From positions 321,001 to 385,000 of the forward strand of contig JAGFBZ010000569.1 of assembly GCA_018398805.1 (NCBI GenBank): DNA of 64,000 nucleotides. The letters are read 5' to 3'. The DNA is from Hirundichthys speculiger (Eukaryota > Chordata > Actinopteri > Beloniformes > Exocoetidae). This document shows, one piece after another, positions 1 to 12,299 of this stretch. The number at the start of each line of letters is the position of its first letter. Positions within the stretch are counted from its first letter, which is position 1. The notes below the pieces were generated by a model. The model had not been told where the DNA came from. It was given only the letters and a program-made list of their open reading frames with translations, and searched no databases. The position numbers and the translations under genes were made by a program.

Positions 1-612
1 CCTGGATGCAGTTGACCTTGGTCATATCTAGAGATCCTGGATGCAGTTGACCTTGGTCATATCTAGAGACCTTGGATGCAGTTGACCCTGGTCATATCTA
101 GAGATCCTGGATGCAGTTGACCTTGGTCATATCTAGAGACCCTGGATGCAGTTGACCCTGGTCATATCTAGAGACCCTGGATGCAGTTGACCCTGGTCAT
201 ATCTAGAGACCCTGGATGCAGTTGACCTTGGTCATATCTAGAGACCCTGGATGCAGTTGACCTTGGTCATATCTAGAGACCCTGGATGCAGCTGACCATG
301 GTCATATCTAAAGACCCTGGATGCGGTTGACCCTGGTCATATCTAAAGACCCTGGATGCGGTTGACCCTGGTCATATCTAGAGATCCTGGATGCAGTTGA
401 CCCTGGTCACATCTAGAGACCCTGGATGCGGTTGACCTTGGTCATATCTAAAGACCCTGGATGCGGTTGACCCTGGTCATATCTAGAGATCCTGGATGCA
501 GTTGACCCTGGTCACATCTAGAGACCCTGGATGCGGTTGACCTTGGTCATATCTAGAGACCTTGGATGCGGTTGACCCTGGTCATATCTAGAGACCTTGG
601 ATACAGTTGGCT
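1..612. repeat. 35-bp minisatellite (array starts before the window)
   Basis: About 17 tandem units of 35 bp, core GCAGTTGACCYTGGTCATAT followed by CTAGAGA. The left end is cut by the window edge. Units differ by a few transitions (cag/cgg, cct/ctt, gag/aag). Open frames reading through it are repeat by-products. Confidence 0.95.
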
Positions 613-1510
613 GGGTGCTGGAGGACAGTGTGCTGGTATCGCGTGCATGCGGCTGATTGTTCAGGTGTTTGTTCCGTCTGTACGTCCCGTTTTCAGATTG
701 GTGGAGAGTCAGAGACTGGGAATCTGCTTCTGGATGCCTTTTTCTACCTGTTTCTAATCTGAAAGCTGCTTCCCTGTGATCGAAAAACAAAACGACAGAC
801 ATCCACAAAACCTACGCAGAGGAAATGCAACGAGAACACGTGTTGTCATTGTTTATTATTCTATTTTCACTATTTACTGTGTGATAAATGCAATACAACC
901 GTCCTGTGAACGGGCAGTGAGAGATGCTGTATTTCATTTACAGTTCAACAATAAAGATATTTGGAACTTTCTGGTCGTCATGGATTCGGTTTTTCCAGCC
1001 ATCCTCACTGCCGAAGACCACCGTCGCCACATTTACGTCGCAGCTGGTTTCACCGGACTCCCAGCACCATATCAGTCCAGCAGAAACCTCATATTTCAAG
1101 AGAGTTGCCTTCTTTCAGGTTGGGTGTTTCACTTCCTGATGCCTCGTTGTTGGTCAAGGACAAATAATGTCCAGCTAACCCAAGAATAACCATGAAATAC
1201 CAGCCACTAAGAGGGAGATGAGAGATTTCTAGACACAACCCAGCCAGCATGTCCATGTGGTGTTCCCCAGATTAGGGTACAGGATGGCCTTAAGATTGCC
1301 CCCCATATAGGAGGCTGATCTGGGGTCTGTGAGGACAACTAGTGAGCTAAACGAGGAATGGCTCAGGTCAGTTAACCAGTTGATCCCATCACAGACTGTG
1401 TAATCACAACTGCACAGAACTGGAAAAACTGCAACTTTCATGTTCTTTGTGTCATAAAGTCACAACTTTCTTAACATAAAATTGCAACTTTTTGTTGAAA
1501 AAGTGAATGA
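613..1510. other. Upstream DNA without a recognisable gene
   Basis: Mixed-composition sequence. A 137-codon open frame at 776-1189 has no splice, domain or composition support. From about 1440 the AT-rich cacaacttt-type repeat begins briefly. Confidence 0.5.
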
Positions 1511-2000
1511 GCTACAGCTACGCTAGGCTACAGTTAGCTGGGCCACAGCTACGCTAATCCACAGCTATGCTAGGCTAGAGTTAGCTGGACCACAGCTATG
1601 CTAGGCTACAGCTATGCTAGGCTACAGTTAGCTGGGCCACAGCTATGCTGGGCTACAGCTATGCTAGGCCACAGTTAGCTGGGCCACAGCTATGCTAGGC
1701 TACAGCTATGCTAGGCTACAGTTAGCTGGGCCACAGCTACACTAAGCCACAGCTACGCTAGGCTACAGTTAGCTGGGCCACAGCTACGCTGGGCTACAGC
1801 TACGCTAGGCTACGGCTACACTGGGCTACAGTTAGCAGGGCCACAGCTATGCTAGGCTACAGTTAACTGGGCCACAGCTACGCTAGGCCACAGCTACACT
1901 GGGCTACAGTTAGCAGGGCCACAGCTACACTAAGCCACAGCTACGCTAGGCTACAGTTAGCTGGGCCACAGCTACACTGAATCACAGCTATGCTGGGCTA
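1511..2000. repeat. Minisatellite of alternating ctacagctatgctagg / cacagctacgctggg units
   Basis: Units of roughly 18-20 bp (gctacagctatgctag, gttagctgggccacagc) alternate irregularly for about 490 bp. Confidence 0.9.
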
Positions 2001-2240
2001 CTGTCTGATCTGAAATCAAGAATTTTTTTGAATAAAATCTCAAATTTCACAAAAGGTAAATTCTTGTCATAAAATCTCAATTTTTAAAAACTGTGACTTT
2101 GACGTAAAAACAATTTCTTGTCAAATCACAAATTTTATGAGATCAACTATTTTTGTCATAGAATGTTACCTTTTACAGAATTGTCCACCTTGTTGTCAAA
2201 TCAAAGATTTTGTAAAATCCCAACTCTGGCAAAAACACAA
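2000..2240 (+). repeat. Short block of the dispersed AT-rich degenerate repeat
   Basis: Contains imperfect motifs of the kind cataaaatctcaattt and caaatttcacaaaa, the same family as 8.6-9.6 kb and 15.9-19.7 kb. Confidence 0.7.
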
Positions 2241-2295
2241 CTTGAGATGGTAAAGTAGCATAGGACGCTTGTTAAGTCTGAGGTCATAGGGGGAG

Positions 2296-2385
2296 GAGCT
2301 TCAATTGAGTGACTCACTTTTGGAGTCAAACCCTAGTGGTCAGTAGAGGAACTGCAGCCTCTAGTGGTCAAACCCACATCTGCAG
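2296..2385 (+). repeat. Single-copy seed of the 43-bp and 28-bp minisatellites
   Basis: Contains gagtgactcacttttggag, then ccctagtggtcagtagagga, then actgcagcctctagtggtc. The first two parts correspond to the 38.3-42.8 kb unit, the last two to the 58.5-59.6 kb unit. Probably part of a dispersed element. Confidence 0.75.
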
Positions 2386-2859
2386 CCCACTTTAACTCAT
2401 GTTGGGAACTATTATAAATGCTGGCTGGGAAGTCAATGAAATTCAGCTCTCACTCAGTTGGAGGGTGGAAACTTAGACATGCGTCTGGAGAGAAAAAGTA
2501 TAAATTGTGAGGCTGAGACTCCAGCGATTGTTGAAGTATTTAAACCTGATCAGTCTAAATCTGTGAGCTTTTCTGGCTTTGGTTTCTAAAAATGACAAGA
2601 TGAAGGAGTGAAAGGGTTTTCCTCTGAGCACAGCTGGTGAAACCTTGGTGTCAGTCATCCGACCCTGCTGTTTTAGAGACAAATAATTACAATTATAATA
2701 TGGACACATATATACTTTTTAGTATTTTGAGTTGTAATATTTAGTATTTTGCAAATACGTGTCTGTATATAAAACAAAAGCCTCCTGTAATAAACAAGGG
2801 AAAAATTTAATACTGAATCTGTTGTGATGTTGTTTGTTCTGCATGAACGTGTGATGACT

Positions 2860-3370
2860 GTCAAGGACCGTCACCTTGGAAACGCATAGGTTGTACTGAC
2901 TGAGGAGTCCCACAAGGCTCTGGTTGAAGACCTCTGCTGAGGAAAAGGAGGAAGTTAAGGAAGGAAACTAAAATAACACCAGAGGAAACAAGTTAGTGAG
3001 TTAGGAAAGAAGGGATAGGGAGAACTAATAAGTAATTAAAGAAAGGGAGGAAGAAAATAAGGAAAGGAAGGAATTAAGAAAAGAAGGACAACATTTAGGA
3101 AGGCAACAAGGAAGGGAAAAAAAGAAGGAACAAATGAACAAACTACGAAAGGAAAAAAGGAATGAAAGGAAGGGGTGACTTAAGACCACTAGGCAAGAAG
3201 GGAAGGAAGGAAAAAGCTAAGAAAGGTTAGAAAAGAAACAGGGAGAGAAGAGAAGAAAGGGAAAGCATCGCAAATGAATTTAAAACTTGACTGATCATAA
3301 AGTATCCCGAGGTGAACCTCTAGAGGACACATCTCTGGACTCGGAGGCGTCTGGGATGGACATCTGACAG
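2860..3370. repeat. LINE-like fragment and GGAA-rich purine tract
   Basis: Positions 2872-2938 hold ggagtcccacaaggctctgg, which resembles the non-LTR reverse-transcriptase GVPQGS region. A purine-rich GGAA/GGGAA tract follows to about 3265, then a segment (3313-3361) shared with 63417-63463. Confidence 0.55.
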
Positions 3371-3497
3371 GAGGTGGGCGTGTTCTAGTCCTGATCGTAT
3401 CACCCTCACAGCACCGTGCAGGTCGAGAAAGAAGAGGCTTTAAAAATCAGTCTTCAAAAACCTCCGGGTGACATCACAGGAGGCTTGTCTGGTGCTG

Positions 3498-4241
3498 AGG
3501 GTTAGGTATAGGGTTAAGGGTTAGGGGTTTGGGGAAGGGGTTTAGGGTTAGGGTTAGGGGTTAGGGGAAGGGGTTAGGGGTTAGGGGTTAGGGGTTAGGG
3601 AAGGGGATTTAGGGGAAGGGGTTAGGGGTTAGGGGAAGGGGTTAGGGAAAGGGGTTAGGGGTTTAGGGGAAGAGGTTAGGGAAAAGGGGGTTACGGGAAG
3701 GGGTAGGGTTAGGAGAAGGGTTAGGGGAAGGGGTTAGGGTTGGGGTTAAGGGTTAGGGGAAGGGTTAGGGTTGGGGTTAGGGTTAGGGAGGGTTGGGGTT
3801 AGGGTTAGGGGAAGGGGTTTAGGGGGGTTAGGGGGGGTTAGGGTTAGGGGTTAGGGGGAAGGGGGAAGGGATTAGGGTTAGGGGAAGGGGTTAAGGGTTT
3901 TAGGGGTTAGGGTTTTAGGGGTTAGGGGTTAGGGTTAGGGTTAGGGTAAGGGGTTAGGTTTTCGGGGAAGGGGTTTTAGGGTTAGGGGTTAGGGGTTAGG
4001 GGTTAGGGGTTTTTTTAGGGGGGGTTATTGGGTTAGTAGGGGAAGGGAAGGGTTAGGGTTAGGGTTAGGGGTTTTTTTGAGTTTTAGGGGTTAGGGGTTA
4101 GGGTTTTAGGGTTAAGGGTTTAGGGGAAGGGTTAGGGTTAGGGTTTTTTAGGGTTAGGGGTTTTTTTTAGGGTTAGGGGTTAGGAGAAAAGGTTAGGGGA
4201 AGGGATTAGGGTTAGGGGTTAGGGGTTAGGGGTTAGGGTTA
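3498..4241. repeat. Degenerate telomere-like repeat tract 1
   Basis: About 740 bp made almost only of ttaggg, ttagggg and ggggaaggggttagg variants on the + strand. It is an interstitial telomere-like or TTAGGGG minisatellite; perfect TTAGGG arrays are short (at most about three units). Confidence 0.9.
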
Positions 4242-5068
4242 AATCCATCCTGAGCCTCTGAAAGTCAGAAAGAGCAGGTTATGGGACCTTTAAATAGGAG
4301 TTTGGTGAGTTTTCATGATGACAACAAATGATGACCTAACAGTCTTTTATTCAGCTCCTCTGATTAAACAGAGCGCATCCTCTCTGAACTGCCTTGATGC
4401 CCTTGAGCAAGGCACCGAGCTGAGCAGGAGAGAGTGTGTGCATGGACTTGTTTACGGGGTTATGTAACGTCTTCTGCAGCCTTCGAACTCAGAGGGGGTG
4501 CCAGACATCCTCAGCATATGTTTTAAAGGAGCTTCCCCATCTGTCAGCTTGCCAGAACTCCCAACTCTCTTAAAGGGACAGTACACCTGAAACGCTCACT
4601 TTCAACTCCGTCTCCGTCAGCGGAAGGGTGTTTCAACTCAGAGCAGTCTCCATCTGAAAATCCCTGCTGTTGTTCTTGTCTCCCTGTCTGTCTGGGGGAC
4701 TGAAACAATCACCGGGTCCACTGACGGGACTTCGCGGTGAACTACGGCGCCCTCTGGCAGCAGCCCGCTGAACTGCAGCTCCATGCCTGGAAACATGAAG
4801 TCCATCTGGAGCCGCCGGGGGCTGTGTGTCGACGCTCTGCTCCCAACACATGATGCACACTGGACCACGAACCGGAGGAGATGTTTATATGGAACTTCAT
4901 GGGATGAGTCCATCTACAGGAGCTCTGGTGTTCACACCGCTGCTTCACAGACCCGTAAAGACCAATATTTACCAAACGTGAACTAGTTCATTCAGCCGTC
5001 TTGGTTAAGATGTTGCGTTGACATCATAGACTGTAGGAAAAAAACTGGACAAACTCCTGTCACTCAAA
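4242..5068. other. Non-repetitive spacer between telomere-like tracts
   Basis: About 830 bp of ordinary sequence; cccttgagcaaggcacc near 4400 is a motif common in dispersed fish repeats. Overlapping open frames at 4633-4986 have no supporting features. Confidence 0.5.
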
Positions 5069-6019
5069 GGTTTCTGAAGAGTTAGGGTTAGGGGTTAGGG
5101 GGTTAGGGGAAGGGGTTAGGGGAAGGGTTAGGGGTTAGGGGGTTAGGGGAGGGGAAGGGGTTAGGGGGGGTTAGGGGTTAGGGGAAGGGTTAGGGTTTGG
5201 GGTTAGGGGAAGGGTTAGGGTTAGGGTTAGGGGTTAGGGTTAGGGGTTAGGGGTTAGGGGGTTAGGGGTTAGGGGAGGGGTTAGGGGTTAGGGGAAGGGG
5301 AAGGGGGGTTAGGGGGTTAGGGGGTTAGGGGGTTAGGGTTAGGGGTTAGGGGTTAGGGGGTTAGGGGGAGGGGTTAGGGGTTAGGGGTTAGGGGTTAGGG
5401 GTTAGGGTTAGGGGGGGTTAGGGTTTAGGGGTTAGGGGGGGGTTAGGGGGTTAGGGGGTTAGGGGGGGTTCAGGGGAGGGGTTAGGGGTTAGGGGTTAGG
5501 GGTTGGGGTTAGGGGTTAGGGGTTAGGGGTTAGGGGAAGGGGTTAGGGTTTCGGGGTTCGGGGAGGGGTTCGGGGAAGGGGTTAGGGTTGGTTAGGGGTT
5601 TAGGGGTTTAGGGGGTTTCGGGGAAGGGGTTAGGGTTTAGGGGGTTAGGGGGGGTTAGGGGGGGGTTAGGGGAAGGGGGTTTTTGGGGTTAGGGGGGGTT
5701 TTAGGGGAAGGTTAGGGTTAGGGTTTGGGGGATAGGGGAAGGGGTTAGGGGTTAGGGGGTTAGGGGGGGTTAGGGGAAGGGGTTAGGGGTTTAGGGGTTA
5801 GGGGGTAGGGGGAAGGGGTTAGGGGTTAGGGGTTAGGGGGGGGTTTTTAGGGGTTAGGGGGTTAGGGGTTAGGGGTTAGGGGTTTAGGGGTTAGAGGGGT
5901 TAGGGTTAGGGGTTTTTAGGGTTTAGGGTTTGGGGTTAGGGGGTTAGGGGAAGGGGTTAGGGTTTAGGGTTTAGGGGTTAGGGGGTTAGGGGGTTAGGGT
6001 TAGGGTTTCTGAAGAGTTA
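5069..6019. repeat. Degenerate telomere-like repeat tract 2, bounded by a 16-bp direct repeat
   Basis: About 920 bp of ttagggg-type units. GGTTTCTGAAGAGTTA occurs at 5069-5084 and again at 6004-6019, immediately on both sides of the array. Confidence 0.9.
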
Positions 6020-8400
6020 ACTCTCTTAGCTGAGCTCATGTCTTACATTCATTTTCATTTGTCCGTCCTCATTTCAGATGTTGTTTTGGTCGCCATATCT
6101 GAAACGAGGACTGCCAGAGCTGTCCTGCGCTGGTACCAAGGGTCGCTGGGTCGGTCCCCCGTCCAGCAGACCTCAGGCCTGGCCCGCCAAGGACCCGAGG
6201 CACAGCTGGGCTGGTGACCCGGAGCTGGTCAGCATTTATCAGCTGGCGTCGTAGTTTATTCTGACAGAGACGGCTCATCCTCGTCTCCCTCCAGCGTCCT
6301 CGCTGTCTTCTGTCTTCTGTCTTCTGAGAGTTTGGGCTCCCCTGGGAGGAATTATCGCCGCATGTCGCCATGGCAGCAGCGTTTTAATGAAGTCCCGTGA
6401 TGGTTGGAAGAGCGAAGGTGAGCGTGTTTCCTGTCTGAACACTCCGGACGGATCCATCGGGGTTTCCTCTTTCACCTCGATACCGAAGTCGTCGGAGAAC
6501 CAAATATTTGGTTTAATTATCATTTCCCTGCCTTTGTTTTGTTTTTGTTTTGTTTGATTTTATTTTCACTAAACATTTTTATTAATTATAAGACCAGCAA
6601 ACACCATCCCGAATGTCGATGCTGAAGATCGTGTGATTGTAGACTTTTAGTCCTATTTTAGTTTCGTAGGCGTTCGCCAGCAGTCCCTGTTTTGGTCTCC
6701 AAGTCTGGACAAACTGGACAAACTGGACAAACTGGACTAACTGCCGTGGCGTCGCCAACAGGCCTCTGGAGAACCGATCTGACTTCGACCAGTCCTGGTT
6801 AATCCTAGAATGGACAAATGGGCGGAGCAAACCGCTTGGAGCACCGCCGCCTTGGCTCAGTCAAGTTAGCGTTTTAGTATAATGCTAAGCCAAGATGCTA
6901 ATTAATTCTGATGGAATCTGTCCAGTCACTGTTATTTCTAAAACAACATCTGAAACGAGAGCCGCCAGAGCTGAGACGGGGACCGCTGGAGCTCTGGGAC
7001 CCTTTAAGGCCTTAAGACCATGTGACCCAGCCCAGACTCTTAACGCCAAACATCAACCGTAGACCGAATCCAGGAGCAAGCAGGAAGCTGGTTGGGTGAA
7101 CGAAGGACGACAGGGTGATGATGATGTCCCAACAGGAAGCAGAGTCTCATCCCCGTCTCAGAGGAAGACACCAAAGGAAGACACCAAAGGTCTCTGGTGT
7201 CTCTGGACTCTGAAACCACAACGCTGTTTCATCAACAGGTAGCTTCTGTGGAAGCTAACACGTTAACACGGGAGCTGAATTCAAAAGATCACGTTCTGCG
7301 AACAGACGGCCTAGTTCTCCGAAGATAGAGGAAAAACAAAAGGACAGAAGAGAAAGAGAAAGAGAGGAGGAATGAAAGAGAGAAGGAGCTGAATGTCAAG
7401 GCAGCACTAATTGTTTCTATTTTAAAGAGCCGAGGTGCTTTCAGACTGATTTAAGGAAGCAAAAGTGACCTAAAAACAAAGCGAGTCCAGCTGACACTCA
7501 CAGATAACATTCACACAGGACTGACGACGGCCGGGCGGCGCTCTGGAGCTCATCTACCGCGCTGCCGCCACGTCTAAGACATCAGCTCCCACAGGTGATG
7601 AAGGGGGGGGGGTAGGGGAGGTGAGTGGAAAACAAAGACAGAGGAAGACAGAGGAGCTCTGAGGTCACACAGCTGTCCGTGGAGCTCTGCTGCCCCCTGC
7701 AGGACAACAGCAGTACTGCAACACCAGAGATGAAGATGTAGATGAGTTAAAACTGTCTTTCCAAGACACAGATTTAACAGACTGAAAATTTATAAACTCC
7801 CTAACATCACCGCGGTCTCCAGAACCATCTACCTGACATCAATCATCACCCCCCCCAAACATGTTCAAGTTAAAAAAACTGATAAGAATTTATTGCTTGT
7901 TTTGAAATCAGATTAACAATCAGTTAAGGGAATTAGTTTTAAAAAAAAGATCAATAAATGAATCAATTTATTGAAAAATAGAATTTAATACATTAATAAA
8001 TAAAAATTGAAATATATTAAATAATTTAATTTAGTTAAAAACATTAAAAAGTAAGAAAAAAATTATGAAGAAACAATTTAAGCCAATTAAAAAACAGTAA
8101 AAAGTAAAATTTAAAAAATAGATTAATGATTAATTTAAAAAACAATTGAATAAATTAATAAATAGATATATATCAAATAATAAATAAAAAACAAAGAAGT
8201 AGTTAAAAAAAACATAGGTAGTTCAATACTATTACAAAACAAGCAATAACAATAAAACAAGTAAATATAACAAAACTAATGAACAAAGTTAAAAAATAAT
8301 TAAAATAAAAAATGCATATATAACAAATAGATGAATAAAAGTAAAATAAAAAAATTATTAATTGATTGGCGTATTAGAACAGATGTAACAGACATGAACA
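6020..8400. other. Upstream DNA, no gene recognised
   Basis: Holds a short actggacaa repeat (6711-6738), an AT-rich stretch (7860-8370) and mixed sequence. Open frames at 6069-6830 (- strand) show no domain or codon pattern I can support. Confidence 0.5.
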
Positions 8401-8473
8401 GACGTGGTGGATGATACTGAACTCATCTTCTTCATGTTGTTTCTTTCATGGTTGTACGAGTCTGGATTCCTTT

Positions 8474-8526
8474 TATTATTATATTATTATTATTATTATT
8501 ATTATCATTATTATTATTATTATTGG
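8474..8526. repeat. TTA microsatellite
   Basis: About 16 nearly perfect TTA/ATT units. Confidence 0.95.
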
Positions 8527-8639
8527 GCCAGTGGGTTTGCTGTTAGATCTCTGAGTTGTCGTGGACATGGACGAATATTATTGGATGTGAGAGATGTGGA
8601 GGGTTTGGACATCTGTTTGACAGTTACCTGCATTTTCAA

Positions 8640-9700
8640 ATAAAAACACATCAAGCATCTTTGCTGTAAAATGGTAAATTTCACATTATCGTACCTTTTC
8701 TCTTTTAAGAAGTTATTTTTTGTCCTAAAATCTCAACTCAAAGACGACTTTGTTTTCAAAAATACAGATTTCACATATCTCACACTTTGTACTAAAATCA
8801 CTAAATCCACTAAATTTGAGACATGAATTTCCTTTTAAGTTTTTAAGTTTTTGACCAAATATCTGAAATAGACTTTTTGTCATAAAATTTTCAGCCTTTG
8901 AAGAAGTGAACATTTTGTTGTAAAAGTCACAACGTGAAACATTTTAACTTATTGTTGCAACTTTTTTGTTGTAAAATATCAACTTTCACAAAATGTTAAC
9001 ATTTTCACATAAAAAAAACATCTTCATGTTGAAAAATTGTGAATTTGGTCAAACTGCAATTTCATTTCCTGAAATCACAAATTTCCTCATTTTGGTTGTA
9101 AAAATAAGTTTTTGTCATAAAATTTCAAATTTTGCAAAAATTGAGACTTTTTAGTTTAAAATCAAACTTTATGTCACAAAAGTGACTTTATGTCCTATAA
9201 TCATGACATTTTGTTGGAGACTCACAAATTTATAAAACTGTAATTTTTTTTAAAACTTTCTTCTTCAACTTTTTGATAAAAAAAAAATATCCTGACTTTT
9301 GTTGTAAAATGCTGGGTTTTGTAAAATTATGAATTTCTCAATATTGTAACTTATCACAAAAAGTTTAATTTTCTCAGGAGATATCAGTATTTAAGTTTTC
9401 TCTTTTTATTTCTTTTTAATTTACTTCTTCTTCTGAACAAAAATGTTTCTGCCAAATCTGAGAATTTACAAAATCAATGTTTTGTTTTTCGGGTTTATTA
9501 AATGAGAAATTCTGAGTCATTTTTCTAAATTTGAGCAATTTTAAAGTCAGAATTTAAAGTTTTATTCCTTTATTTTTTAAATATCAAGTTGTGAGTTTAT
9601 AGAGTCAGACTTCTGGCTTTTGTTTCTTTAAATCAGAAATTTAAAAAAAACTCATGAATTTAATTAGTGAATTTACAAAGTCATACATTTTCTTTCTTTC
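8640..9700 (+). repeat. AT-rich degenerate repeat block
   Basis: Quasi-periodic motifs of about 18-25 bp such as gtaaaatatcaacttt and cataaaattttc, same family and orientation as the 15.9-19.7 kb satellite but much more diverged. Confidence 0.75.
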
Positions 9701-9769
9701 TTGGAAGAAATACAAAGGCAAATAAAGACAAATAATAAATAAAATGTACAGGTTTATTAAATCAGTCTG

Positions 9770-10100
9770 AGCGGAAGAAATGTCATTAACAGGGGTTTCT
9801 GAGGTTTCCATTGTCAATCTCTAAGTCAAATTTCATGAGTTTTGGGCAATAATTGAACAGAAATATTAAGAAACAAAATTTTCGACCCCATTGACCGCAA
9901 TGTTATCGAAAATTTGAAAGTGATCCAAAATCCAGGATTTCTTCCAGATCACAGCCAAAATGAAATCAGTTCGTCCTTTTCACATTTCTGACAACTCCTG
10001 AAAATTTAATCAAAATCCATCCATAACTTTTTGAGTTATCTTGTAACACAGACAGATAAACGCCGGCAAAAACATAACCTCCTTGGCGGAGGTAATTAGC
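9770..10100 (+). mobile_element. 3' end of an RTE-type LINE
   Basis: Ends with cataacctccttggcggagg, preceded by taactttttgagttatctt and acagacagataaacgccgg. This is the usual 3' region of an abundant RTE-clade LINE in fish genomes, as I recall it. The element is 5'-truncated. Confidence 0.7.
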
Positions 10101-10580
10101 GACGCTGCAGATACGTCCACAGCTGTCGACAGTTGGGCCTGGCTAATCTCATCTCTAATTTTGATTATTTTCCCGCTAAAAAAGCTCATAAAGTCTTCAC
10201 TACTGAGAGTAGCAGGAATGCATGGACCAACAGAGTTGTGACTCTTTGTCAGCCTGGCTACAGTGATAAATAATAAGATGTTCTAGCTCTGCGTAGGGCT
10301 CTTTTGTAGACTATTAAACTATCTTTCCAGGCACGATGGGAGTCCACAGATTTACAGGAGTACCACCTCCTTTCCATTTTACGTGCATTCTGCTTCAGCG
10401 TGTGAATATGTGAATTATACCAGGGAGCTGAGCTCCTAAGATAAGAAACCCTCTTCCTCAGAGGAGCGACCGCATCCAGGGCCGAATGTAACATATCTGC
10501 AGTATTGTTGACGAGGTGATCAATATCTGTAAAATTCAGGTCGTTGCCCTCAGCTATTCTATCATATTCCACCATAGGTC
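10101..10580 (-). pseudogene. Non-LTR retrotransposon ORF2 fragment (L2/Jockey-like linker region)
   Basis: Read on the - strand, 10575-10258 encodes a fragment with APWYNSHIHTLKQNARKMER and a following stretch ending RRARTSYYLSL. This is the segment between endonuclease and reverse transcriptase in L2-like LINEs. After a stop at 10258 the reading resumes with PATLSSEDFMSFFSGKI, so the copy is broken. It lies inverted next to the RTE tail. Confidence 0.75.
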
Positions 10581-10599
10581 CACTGGTATGTCGGTCACC

Positions 10600-11475
10600 T
10601 CTTCAGTTCGGTGGTGGTGCATCCATGCGGGGGCTGGTTCCTCCTCCATGCTGGGTTTCAGTTGCCTGAGTCATTCACTCAGCAGGTCTCTCTCAAGCAA
10701 CTGCCGTTTCAGCCAGTCGCTGGTGCTTGGCACAGATACTTGCTGTTATTGCCAGTTTCCTTCTGTGCCCTGCTCACGTGTTGACCCATGAAGCCTGATG
10801 GGAGCTTCCATGCGGTCCTGAGGCAGGTTATTGGCCGGCAGTTGGATGGTATTGTTCCCTTGTGGGGGGCCTTGATGACGAGGCCTTGGGTTAACCACTC
10901 TGACCTGAGCAGCTGGTTCATTTGTGCGGTCAGCTTTTCTTGTTCCTTCCAACTGTTCCTGCTGTTCGTCTTGTAGCCAAGCATCTCCAGGACGACTTTG
11001 CTGCTGGCGTCTAACAGCTGATCGGTCTCTGTGATGGTGTTGGTAGGGACAGTTCATGGTGCTGTGTTCTGATGCTAGTTTTTTTTATAGCTTCAGCAGG
11101 TAGGAGGTAGTTGAGTTCTCCCAGGACTTCATGATTCTCTCTCAGTTCAGCTGCCCTTGAGTTAAGGATGGGCATGGTTATGGGGGCGGGACCTGTCGTC
11201 CTGGCTCCCCCTTGCCGTATCATCTTTGTACCTCATCTCTTGCCAGGATCGCAGCTTTCTCTTGCGGATATTCGTGCACTGAGCTAGTAGTTGTTTCTTT
11301 GTGGGTGTGGAGGGTTTTTTAAAGCATCCATTCCTCTCACGTTCTCTGCATGTCGCCCCTCTCTCTGGAGATGATGGTGTAATACCATGGTCCATTCCCA
11401 CCATGTTCTCTGCTCCATGAGTGTTGTGTTCCAGTAGCCCATTTCTCACCAGGGTGCCCTGGTTCAACACCTGGA
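10600..11475 (-). pseudogene. Second non-LTR retrotransposon fragment (reverse-transcriptase part, R4/Dong-like)
   Basis: Three overlapping - strand frames hold QGLVIKAPHKGTIPSNCRP followed by ITCL, the conserved N-terminal part of a LINE reverse transcriptase (usual form PSNYRPITCLP). Frames switch between 10709-10984, 10746-11057 and 11162-11470, so it is disabled by indels. The wording of the motif suggests an R4/Dong-type element; clade assignment is tentative. Confidence 0.65.
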
Positions 11476-12028
11476 GATATAATCAATAGATATATATTTT
11501 ACCCTTTTCTCCCCCTCTTTTTTCTGCTCAAACATAATTTAAAAAAAAAAAAACAGAATCAAGGGCAAAAGCTGAGTTTTAAAAAAGAGAATTAAGAAAA
11601 AACAAACAAAAAATCGACCCTGGGAATCAACATCCAGAGGACGCACCTCATGGTCGCGTCCACCAGGGGGAGCTGCTCACTCGACTCTGCAAAGTATCAA
11701 TAACTACAGTGATTGATTATAATCAGGGTGACGACGAAGGTCAGCCCATAATATTATAGTCATATATTTAATATATCCGTGAACAAAAGCCTTTCCCAGG
11801 GAACGATGAGTAAAGTCGAGAGATCTTCAGAAATAGTAAATTAGACATAATTTATTACTATTGTGTGCAATACACATATAAATATTCATTGACATGTGCA
11901 ATATACATATACATACTCACTGACGTGCAATAACTTCTCAGGTGTAGTAATCACTACCAACATATCCTTGTAAATAAAGTCAGAGTTATTATTATTTATT
12001 ATTTATTATATATTCTCTATTGTAGTTA
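11476..12028. other. AT-rich DNA upstream of the asph promoter
   Basis: Contains poly(A)-like stretches and short tandem gtgcaatacacatata-type duplications at 11860-11930. No gene seen. Confidence 0.5.
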
Positions 12029-12172
12029 TTGTTTGTTTTTATTATTGTTTTATCCCATTTTATTGTTGTCCTTTTCTCTTCTTATTGCTATTCTCACTCC
12101 TGCTGTAACATTGTAAATTTCCCCATTGTGGGACAAATAAAGGAATATCTTATCTTATCTTATCTTATAAAA
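12029..12172 (+). mobile_element. 3' tail of an L2/Rex-type LINE
   Basis: The sequence tttccccattgtgggacaaa, then taaaggaatatc and four tcttat repeats, is a typical fish LINE 3' end. 5' part missing. Confidence 0.7.
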
Positions 12173-12299
12173 ATAGGAATTATAGATATTTCTAAAAATT
12201 ATTTTTCAGAAGTTTTTAAAACAAGTTATTGAAATAAACTAGATGCCGTACTAAGAGAATATTTTTTGTATGAAAGCCGGACTGTGCAGCTCTCCGCCC

